A DNA stretch of 11,459 bases from Merdicola sp048393175 (GTDB taxonomy: Bacteria > Bacillota > Clostridia > TANB77 > CAG-508): assembly GCA_048393175.1 (NCBI GenBank), contig DBFJJM010000008.1:1-11459 (forward strand), given 5' to 3'. A program made the translations under genes and the position numbers. Of the stretch, positions 6,771-11,459 are shown piece after piece. The notes under the pieces were generated by a model. That model saw only the letters and a program-made list of their open reading frames with translations. It had not been told where the DNA came from and made no database searches. Within the stretch, counting starts at the first letter, position 1. The number at the start of each line of letters is the position of its first letter.

Positions 6771-7532
6771 ATGGAAGAAAAGAAAGTTGTTTTAGTAACA
6801 GGAGGAACAAGTGGTATTGGTCTTGGAACAATAGAATATTTATTAGAACAAAATAACTATGAAATTATTTCTCTTTCAAAAGGAGATAAAAATTTGTCTG
6901 TTGCAAAACAAAAGTTAGGTAGTAATACTAACAGGGTTACATTTTTGCAGGGAGATATTAGTAAAGAGCAAGATTGTAAAAGAATATATGAAGAAATTGA
7001 TAAAAAATATAATAAATTAGATGGGCTAGTAAATTCAGCAGGAATTATAAAACTTGGAGGAATTGAAGAACAGTCTTTAGAAGAATGGAACAATTCAATT
7101 AATATAAATTTAACAGGAATATTTCTACTAACGAAAACCTTGCTACCATTATTAAAAAGAGGAACTAATCCATCAATAGTAAATATATCTTCTATGTCAT
7201 CTGAAAGAGCAGGAGGATCAATAGCTTATTGTGCAAGTAAAGCAGGTGTTGATATGCTAACAAAGTATATGGGACAAGAACTTGGCAAATATAACATAAG
7301 AGTTAATAGTGTAAATCCAGCAGCAGTATATACAAATATTTATGTAGCAAGTGGTGATTATACTCAAGAAGGATATGATAAATGGTCAGAAGATAAAAAG
7401 AAGTTATATCCATTAGGAAGAATAGGGGATGCCAAAAAAGATATAGCACCAACAATAGAATTTTTATTATCAGATAAATCTTTGTGGACAACAGGTTCAA
7501 TATATCTTGTAGATGGTGGTAAAAGTATATAG
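6771..7532 (+). CDS. Short-chain dehydrogenase/reductase (classical SDR)
   Basis: A 253-residue protein of normal classical SDR length with a complete motif set. The cofactor loop is TGGTSGIG (residues 10-17), followed by GDIS (61-64), NSAG (88-91), Asn113, catalytic Ser140 in IVNISSMSS, and Tyr153/Lys157 in AYCASKAG. VNPAAVYTNI (181-190) replaces the more usual PG motif, and LVDGG closes the protein. It should oxidise or reduce an alcohol/carbonyl with NAD(P)(H). The residue after strand 2 gives no clear NADP preference. GGGGG (6756-6760) lies 10 bases before the ATG. It is the last gene of a two-gene unit with the SnoaL-like protein, and a strong hairpin follows the stop. The substrate is unknown. 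Confidence 0.92.
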   Translation: MEEKKVVLVTGGTSGIGLGTIEYLLEQNNYEIISLSKGDKNLSVAKQKLGSNTNRVTFLQGDISKEQDCKRIYEEIDKKYNKLDGLVNSAGIIKLGGIEEQSLEEWNNSININLTGIFLLTKTLLPLLKRGTNPSIVNISSMSSERAGGSIAYCASKAGVDMLTKYMGQELGKYNIRVNSVNPAAVYTNIYVASGDYTQEGYDKWSEDKKKLYPLGRIGDAKKDIAPTIEFLLSDKSLWTTGSIYLVDGGKSI

Positions 7533-7541
7533 ATAATTTAC

Positions 7542-7585
7542 AAGTACACTAAGTGAACTAAGCATTCAGTTCACTTAGTGTACTT
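7542..7585. terminator. Perfect 18-bp hairpin after the SDR gene, built from two operator-like sites
   Basis: AAGTACACTAAGTGAACT (7542-7559) and AGTTCACTTAGTGTACTT (7568-7585) are exact reverse complements with an 8-base loop. Each arm holds one copy of the 15-bp near-palindrome seen at 6225-6322. No T-run follows, so termination would be inefficient by the usual rule. It may instead be a paired binding site, or one boundary of a small inserted unit covering the SnoaL-SDR pair. Confidence 0.75.
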
Positions 7586-7623
7586 AACATAATGTAAATA
7601 GAAAAAAGGGAAAAAAACGGGAA

Positions 7624-7652
7624 TTGAACTTTATAGAACACCATAATATAAT
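7624..7652 (+). promoter_or_regulatory. Sigma-A-type promoter for the SHOCT-recombinase unit
   Basis: TTGAAC (7624-7629) and TATAAT (7647-7652) are separated by exactly 17 bases. The -10 box is perfect and the -35 box matches at 4 of 6. Transcription would start near 7659, upstream of the hairpin at 7681-7707. Confidence 0.65.
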
Positions 7653-7680
7653 CGTATTATCAAAAAATGTGAAAACAAGA

Positions 7681-7715
7681 AGTCAGTCGAAGCTAGCACG
7701 GCTGGCTTTTTCTGT
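7681..7715 (+). terminator. Intrinsic terminator or attenuator in the leader of the SHOCT-recombinase unit
   Basis: AGTCAGTCG (7681-7689) pairs with CGGCTGGCT (7699-7707) over 9 bp including three G-U pairs, with a 9-base loop, then TTTTCTG. It lies between the promoter at 7624-7652 and the gene at 7754. It could either stop read-through from the cargo or act as an attenuator on the short leader transcript. Confidence 0.7.
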
Positions 7716-7753
7716 TGCCTTTTTTGAAATTTTATTCAAGGAGGAGAATTTTT

Positions 7754-7939
7754 ATGTTATATGAAATAAATTTTGATAATGCGAAAAACGTCAAACTAAA
7801 TGAAAATACTTTTAATTGCAGTATAAAAATGGCAATACTAAACAGAACATTTAATGCAGGACTAATTAAAGAAAAGAAATATCAGGAATTAAAGCAAAAT
7901 ATTTTACAAGAATATAATTTAACTCACATAGGTATTTGA
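7754..7939 (+). CDS. SHOCT-like small protein preceding the recombinase
   Basis: A 61-residue protein. The centre, MAILNRTFNAGLIKEKKYQE (residues 26-45), has the short helix, Gly-Leu-Ile turn and helix pattern of SHOCT-type domains. Small proteins of this type are often found just upstream of large serine recombinases on clostridial mobile elements. Their function is not known; oligomerisation or recombination directionality are possibilities (inference). AAGGAGGAG (7738-7746) fixes the start at 7754. An upstream in-frame ATG at 7715 lies in the terminator T-run and has no ribosome binding site. The stop overlaps the -35 box of the recombinase promoter. Confidence 0.75.
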   Translation: MLYEINFDNAKNVKLNENTFNCSIKMAILNRTFNAGLIKEKKYQELKQNILQEYNLTHIGI

Positions 7940-7963
7940 AAAATTTAACTTTTGATGTATAAT
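7936..7963 (+). promoter_or_regulatory. Promoter of the recombinase gene
   Basis: TTGAAA (7936-7941) and TATAAT (7958-7963) are separated by 16 bases. The match is 5 of 6 and 6 of 6. It overlaps the stop codon of the SHOCT-like gene and lies about 45 bases before the recombinase start, so the recombinase can be made independently of the upstream attenuator. Confidence 0.6.
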
Positions 7964-8006
7964 AAGCACATAAAGATTCTCTAAACTTGAGAAAGGAAGG
8001 TTAAAT

Positions 8007-9710
8007 TTGAAAGTACAAGTTATAGAGAAGAAAAAGGGTCGAATTAATAGAGCAACAGGAGAAGAAATAAAAGGAAATTTAAGAGTATGTGCTTATGCAA
8101 GAGTAAGTACAGAAAAAGAAGAACAAATAAACAGTTACAATTCTCAACTAAAGTATTATGAAGAAAAAATAAAAACTAATAGCGATTGGAAATATGTTGG
8201 CATTTATGCAGATGAAGGAATAACAGGAACATTAGATTATAAAAGAGATGGCTTTATGAAAATGATGCAAGATGCCACAAATAACAAATTTGATACGATA
8301 ATTACAAAATCAATATCAAGGTTTGGAAGAAATACAGTAGATACTCTAAAATATGTAAGATTACTTAAAGAAAAAGGAATTGCTATTTATTTTGAAGAAG
8401 AAAACATCAATACTTTAGAAATATCAGGAGAAATTATGCTAACAGTATTAAGTGCAATGGCACAACAAGAAAGCGAAAATATATCTTCTCATGTAAAATT
8501 AGGATTACAAATGAAACAAAAAAGAGGAGAACTAATTGGATATAATGGGTGTTTAGGATATGTATATGATAAGGATACAAAAGAAATTTCAATCAATTAT
8601 GAAGAAGCAGAAATAGTAAGATATATCTTTGAAAGATATTGTCAAGGAGTAGGTTGTACAACAATTGCAAAAGAGCTAACTAATATGAAATACAAAACTC
8701 CAACAGGAAAAAAGAAATGGCACGAATCAACAATAAGAGGTATATTGAAAAACGAAAAATATAAAGGAGATGTCTTACAAGGAAAAACATATACGACAGA
8801 TCCAATCTCACATAGAAGAGTAGTCAATATGGGTGAAGAAAATAGGTATTACATACAAGAACATCATGAGCCAATTATTTCTGAAAGAATGTTTAACCAA
8901 GCACAAGAAATCTTACAAAAACGAGGAGGAGTACGAGGCTCTGGAAGAAGGAAAGGCAATTTTAGTAGAAAATATCCTTTTAGTAGTAGATTATATTGTG
9001 GTTTTTGTGGTAGTTTGCTAACAAGAAGAAACTGGCACTCTGGAACTAAAAATAGTATAACAGTATGGCATTGTATGGAGTTTGTAAAACATGGAAAAGA
9101 AAATTGCCCACATTGTAAAGCTATGAAAGAAAGCATTATAGAAGAAGCATTTACAGAAAGTTATAAATTACTATGTAATAACAATAAACAAATAATACAA
9201 ACATTCCTAAACGAAATGGAAGATATAATCCAAGAAGAAAGTAACGAAAGTTCTATTAAAAGACTAGAGGAAGAAAAACAAATTTTAAGAGAAAGAATAG
9301 ACAAATTAATTGATTTAAACTTAAATGGAATAATAACATTAGAAACTCTGCAAGAAAAGAAAGCAAAACTACAAAACAAAATAAATAATATAGAAAAAGA
9401 ACAAGAGCATTTGCAAATAGAATTAGAAGATTCAATAAGTTTAAATCAAGGATTAAACAAGTTTAAAACATTGTTTAAAGACAACGAAATTATGCCAGAA
9501 TTTAATAAAGATGTTTTTGAACTAATGATAGAAAAAGTTATAATAGGAGAAAAAGGAAGTAATGGAGAAACAAATCCAAGAGTAATAACATTTATTCTAA
9601 AATCTGGAAACGAAATTAAGTGCAAAGATGATGAAAAGAAACAAGAAAATCAACAATCATCATACGAGGTAAGCCAAAACTATCTACAGCCAATGTGTGA
9701 GCCATGTTGA
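8007..9710 (+). CDS. Large serine recombinase (site-specific integrase/excisionase)
   Basis: A 567-residue large serine recombinase. The N-terminal resolvase domain has the nucleophile Ser34 in YARVSTEKEEQ, the active-site arginine region KSISRFGRN (residues 101-109) and AMAQQESENIS (150-160). A recombinase domain follows (about 175-300, GCLGYVYD to ISERMFNQAQ). Then comes a zinc ribbon with Cys331/Cys334 (LYCGFCGSLLTRR) and Cys356...Cys367/Cys370 (WHC, NCPHC), and a coiled coil about 415-475. Length and order are complete, so it is probably active. It joins attachment sites through a Ser-DNA intermediate without needing host factors. The start is TTG at 8007, 6 bases after GAAAGGAAGG. Its last codons (CEPC, stop 9708-9710) overlap an rlmD-like 3' end in another frame, so integration or excision could change the protein's C-terminus. 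Confidence 0.95.
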   Translation: MKVQVIEKKKGRINRATGEEIKGNLRVCAYARVSTEKEEQINSYNSQLKYYEEKIKTNSDWKYVGIYADEGITGTLDYKRDGFMKMMQDATNNKFDTIITKSISRFGRNTVDTLKYVRLLKEKGIAIYFEEENINTLEISGEIMLTVLSAMAQQESENISSHVKLGLQMKQKRGELIGYNGCLGYVYDKDTKEISINYEEAEIVRYIFERYCQGVGCTTIAKELTNMKYKTPTGKKKWHESTIRGILKNEKYKGDVLQGKTYTTDPISHRRVVNMGEENRYYIQEHHEPIISERMFNQAQEILQKRGGVRGSGRRKGNFSRKYPFSSRLYCGFCGSLLTRRNWHSGTKNSITVWHCMEFVKHGKENCPHCKAMKESIIEEAFTESYKLLCNNNKQIIQTFLNEMEDIIQEESNESSIKRLEEEKQILRERIDKLIDLNLNGIITLETLQEKKAKLQNKINNIEKEQEHLQIELEDSISLNQGLNKFKTLFKDNEIMPEFNKDVFELMIEKVIIGEKGSNGETNPRVITFILKSGNEIKCKDDEKKQENQQSSYEVSQNYLQPMCEPC

Positions 9711-9738
9711 ATGTGTATGCGTACTAAAACGCCGATAA
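9703..9738 (+). pseudogene. rlmD/rumA-like 3' end, copy 2 (candidate right attachment site)
   Basis: Shifted by one base from the recombinase frame, the sequence reads HVECVCVLKRR then TAA (9736-9738). The core CATGTTGAATGTGT (9703-9716) aligns with copies 1 and 3, and all changes within HVECV are synonymous. It overlaps the recombinase stop codon. I read it as the right end of the recombinase-bearing module and the left end of the radical SAM module. Confidence 0.65.
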
Positions 9739-9851
9739 GCCTTGTAGTATAAAGGAAAATTAATTACCCAGTAAGACAAGAAAAATGATAAAATTATTCA
9801 AAAAGAGCCTGTTTTTATTAAAAATATTAAAAAATAAATTGGAGGTTGTCT

Positions 9852-9908
9852 GTGGAGTACATGTTTCGTTATACCAATCTAGGTAGTATGTGTTGTATAG
9901 TTAAATAA
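9852..9908 (+). CDS. Possible 18-codon leader peptide upstream of the radical SAM gene
   Basis: GGAGG (9841-9845) is followed after 6 bases by GTG, opening MEYMFRYTNLGSMCCIVK and ending in TAA at 9906-9908, 32 bases before the next gene. The stop lies in the loop of a 7-bp stem, TAGTTAA/TTAACTA (9898-9904 and 9909-9915). A well-placed ribosome binding site, a very short frame and a downstream RlmN/Cfr-like gene resemble leader-peptide control of ribosome methylase and resistance genes. That function is inferred; the peptide could also be fortuitous. Confidence 0.4.
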   Translation: MEYMFRYTNLGSMCCIVK

Positions 9909-9940
9909 TTAACTAATAAAATTAAAAAATGGAGGTAAAT

Positions 9941-10765
9941 ATGAAAATACACGATATAGATGATTCAAAAGATGGAGTTTCAAGAAAATATATTCAAATT
10001 ACACCCGATAATTTTAGAATAGAAACATCATATGTAAACTATAAAAATAAACATATAATTTGTTTTTCAACACAGATAGGCTGTAATTTAGGCTGTAAGT
10101 TTTGCTATAATGGTATTAAACATAATTTTAAAAGAAATTTAACAACTAAGGAAATATGTGAACAAATTGAAAATGTTATTCAAAAAGAAAAACCTAATAA
10201 TGATAAACCTATCTTATTTAGTGCAATGGGAATAGGTGAACCATTATTAAATTATGATAACTTAATTGAGACTTTTTATTATTTCAATAAAAAATATCCC
10301 AATAGTAAATTTGCTTTAGCTACTGTAGGTATTGATTTGAAAAATATTTTGAAATTAGCCGTAGATTTGAAAGATATAGAAAAATTTAAATTAACAATTT
10401 CCCTTCATTCTGCAGATGAAAATAGAAGAAGCAATTTAATACCAATTAGTAATAATTTAACTTCTTTAGTTAAAACGGTAGATGAGTATCAACAAATATC
10501 TGGAAGAAAAGTTGAATGGAATTATGTATTATTTAATAATATTAATGATTCATTCAATGATGCAAAGAAATTATTTGAATTGTTAGGGAAGGATGCATAT
10601 ATCAAAATAAACAAATTCAATAAGGTTGAAATTAGTGATTTAATGGAAAGCAAAAATGTTGATTCATTTATTTTAGAATTGAGAAAATATGGTATGCAGG
10701 TTGAATATTACGAAACAAATGGTTCAGATATTAATGCTGCATGTGGTCAAATGATTTCAGAATAA
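9941..10765 (+). CDS. Short RlmN/Cfr-like radical SAM methyltransferase
   Basis: A 274-residue radical SAM protein of the RlmN/Cfr type. The iron-sulfur cluster cysteines are Cys48, Cys52 and Cys55 (GCNLGCKFC). Cys41, seven residues earlier, and Cys268 in NAACGQM correspond to the two extra catalytic cysteines of RlmN and Cfr. Other family blocks are MGIGEPLLNYDNL (96-108), TISLHSADENRRSNLIPIS (152-170) and VEWNYVLFNNINDS (191-204). RlmN methylates C2 and Cfr C8 of A2503 in 23S rRNA; Cfr gives drug resistance. This protein is some 70-100 residues shorter than both because the N-terminal accessory RNA-binding region is missing, so target and site are open. GGAGG (9931-9935) fixes the start at 9941; an in-frame ATG at 9929 overlaps it. 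It is the only large gene between attachment-like copies 2 and 3. Confidence 0.85.
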   Translation: MKIHDIDDSKDGVSRKYIQITPDNFRIETSYVNYKNKHIICFSTQIGCNLGCKFCYNGIKHNFKRNLTTKEICEQIENVIQKEKPNNDKPILFSAMGIGEPLLNYDNLIETFYYFNKKYPNSKFALATVGIDLKNILKLAVDLKDIEKFKLTISLHSADENRRSNLIPISNNLTSLVKTVDEYQQISGRKVEWNYVLFNNINDSFNDAKKLFELLGKDAYIKINKFNKVEISDLMESKNVDSFILELRKYGMQVEYYETNGSDINAACGQMISE

Positions 10766-10872
10766 TAGTATATATTTATAATGAACATTGTACTTATTTG
10801 CTTTGTATATTGTGACATAGTCAGTTATAACCAAACATAGCAATGGCAACTAGTCATATTGTACGAACAACG

Positions 10873-10917
10873 CACGTGGAGTGCGTATCAGTTCTAAATT
10901 TAAAGAAAACCGTATAA
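10873..10917 (+). pseudogene. rlmD/rumA-like 3' end, copy 3
   Basis: The frame reads TTHVECVSVLNLKKTV then TAA, and is open back to an ATG at 10843 (MATSHIVR...). TTHVECV is the best match of the three to the T-x-H-V-E motif of RlmD/RumA, whose Glu is the general base. The core CACGTGGAGTGCGT (10873-10886) is nearly identical to copy 1. No methyltransferase body precedes it; the radical SAM gene ends 107 bases upstream. It is followed directly by repeat A copy 2. Confidence 0.65.
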
Positions 10918-10950
10918 TCGTTGGTACAGAAAGAATTGAAGAAAATTTCA

Positions 10951-11133
10951 AAAAGTAAAAAAGGCGAAAAAAAACACAAAAAAATGGCAAAAAAAGCAAA
11001 GTAGACATAATTGCAAAAATAACAGAGTATGTGGAAACATGAATATGCACACTACCTATTAGAAATAAGAAAATAAAGAAAGTGCTTGTTACTAAAAGAG
11101 ATAGAGTAGAGATACTTTGTCTTTTTTTTAATT
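10951..11133. repeat. Repeat A, copy 2
   Basis: Matches positions 1-170 with scattered differences and small indels, including the block ACATGAATATGCACACTACC and the terminal AAAGAGATAGAGTAGA with a T-run after it. It lies between rlmD-like end copy 3 and the second RhuM gene. Its layout therefore mirrors the start of the window and suggests two related modules of common descent. The stretch 11134-11310 after it holds no gene; a TATAAT-like box at 11261-11266 may serve the RhuM gene, though no good -35 partner is seen. Confidence 0.85.
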
Positions 11134-11310
11134 CAAATTTATATAACAAAGAAAAATTTACGAAAATTGAGAAATAAAGATATTTGTCAAAATTCATTGA
11201 GAAGCAAAGTGATTTATGGTATAGTTAAATCAATATGAATTATTACTCAAATGGAATGATTATAATAAAAGAATGTTTAATTAAGTAGATATAAAAGAGG
11301 TGAATTTATA

Positions 11311-11459
11311 ATGAGCAACAAAGATTTATATATAAGAAGTAGTACAGCAGAATTTTTAATATTTGAACAACAAAAGCAGGAAAAAGGAATTGAAGTAAGA
11401 TTTGAAGATGGAGATTTATGGTTAACTCAAAAATTACTTGGAGAACTTTATGACACAAC
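11311..11459 (+). CDS. rhuM: Second RhuM-family protein, 3'-truncated by the window end
   Basis: The first 49 codons of a RhuM-family gene, cut off by the window end. It starts MSNKDLYIRSSTAEFLIFEQ and continues EKGIEVRFEDGDLWLTQKLL, nearly identical to the gene at 662. DNA identity is very high from the tenth codon onward, while the first codons differ. AGAGGTG lies upstream at about 11296-11302. Unlike the first copy, no cupin gene precedes it. It is a paralogue in an equivalent place after repeat A, which supports module duplication or repeated capture of related modules. Confidence 0.88.
   Translation, partial: MSNKDLYIRSSTAEFLIFEQQKQEKGIEVRFEDGDLWLTQKLLGELYDT

Larger units (their letters stand above)
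3366..9716 (+). mobile_element. Candidate integrated element of about 6.3 kb with its own large serine recombinase
   Basis: Bounded by two rlmD-like 3' ends (cores 3366-3379 and 9703-9716). The serine recombinase gene lies at the right border, in the position typical of integrase genes. Cargo in order: GNAT acetyltransferase, HD hydrolase, broken TIM-barrel gene, SnoaL-like protein, SDR oxidoreductase, SHOCT-like small protein, recombinase. No relaxase, coupling protein, replication or capsid genes are visible, so it is non-conjugative or relies on a helper. The 3' end of this methyltransferase gene is a known target of some streptococcal and other Firmicute elements. That it is the target here is inferred from the borders, not shown. 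Confidence 0.55.

Noticed and set aside
8833..9021. A 62-codon plus-strand frame inside the recombinase gene
   Set aside because: Overlaps the recombinase zinc-ribbon region in another frame and has no independent start signal.
642..9379. Numerous minus-strand frames of 60-90 codons
   Set aside because: All lie opposite well-supported plus-strand genes, have low-complexity hydrophobic translations from A-rich complements, and lack start signals.
7754..9710. SHOCT-like protein plus recombinase as a toxin-antitoxin pair
   Set aside because: The recombinase has a full set of serine recombinase domains, and small SHOCT-like proteins commonly precede such genes; nothing suggests toxicity.
9852..10765. 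A RiPP precursor (CC-containing peptide) with a radical SAM maturase
   Set aside because: The radical SAM protein has the RlmN/Cfr cysteine set and no SPASM or peptide-binding region, and the peptide lacks a leader-core layout. Leader-peptide control fits better.
10850..11197. A 115-codon minus-strand frame with many hydrophobic residues
   Set aside because: It is the complement of the A-rich repeat A and of rlmD-like end 3. Its Phe/Leu/Ile richness comes from A-runs, and it has no ribosome binding site.
1..11459. A conjugative transposon or prophage
   Set aside because: No relaxase, type IV secretion, coupling, replication, capsid, terminase or lysis genes are visible; only a site-specific recombinase is.

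Overview
The window is very A+T-rich, uses AGA and ATA heavily, has GGAGG-type ribosome binding sites, reads UGA as a stop, and packs short genes tightly on the plus strand. This points to a low-GC Firmicute, most likely an uncultured gut-type member of the Clostridia (inference from composition and protein style). All convincing genes are on the plus strand. None encodes conjugation, replication or phage structural functions.

Layout. (1) Positions 1-170 are a non-coding repeat (repeat A) that recurs at 10951-11133. After it comes a probable operon: a small cupin (293-637), a RhuM-family protein (662-1678), and a fusion of a pyroglutamyl-peptidase-like domain to a nitrilase-type amidase (1701-3089). 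(2) Positions 3090-4033 have no intact gene but hold three degenerate 38-bp repeats, a first rlmD/rumA 3'-end-like sequence (3366-3410) and several inverted repeats. (3) Positions 4034-5937 hold a GNAT acetyltransferase, an HD-domain hydrolase and a TIM-barrel isomerase-like gene broken by one in-frame TAA. (4) Positions 5938-7590 hold a SnoaL-like gene and an SDR oxidoreductase, flanked by copies of a 15-bp near-palindrome. (5) A good promoter, a terminator-like hairpin, a 61-residue SHOCT-like protein and a large serine recombinase occupy 7624-9710. (6) A second rlmD-like 3' end overlaps the recombinase stop codon. A possible 18-codon leader ORF and a short RlmN/Cfr-like radical SAM gene (9941-10765) follow. 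(7) A third rlmD-like 3' end (10873-10917) leads into the second repeat A and a second RhuM gene that runs off the window.

Main interpretation. Three sequences each encode His-Val-Glu-Cys-Val followed by a stop within 12 codons, in the style of the C-terminus of the 23S rRNA uracil methyltransferase RlmD (RumA). Within these five codons they differ only at third positions. They divide the window into modules, and one lies at the end of the serine recombinase gene. The 3' end of this methyltransferase gene is a known integration target of some Firmicute mobile elements. I therefore read the region as an accretion island: elements stacked one after another at an rlmD 3' end, each bringing its own replacement end. 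One module of about 6.3 kb carries the recombinase; a module of about 1.2 kb carries only the radical SAM gene; the outer modules begin with repeat A and carry RhuM genes. The cargo looks like assorted accessory metabolism and possible ribosome modification rather than one pathway.
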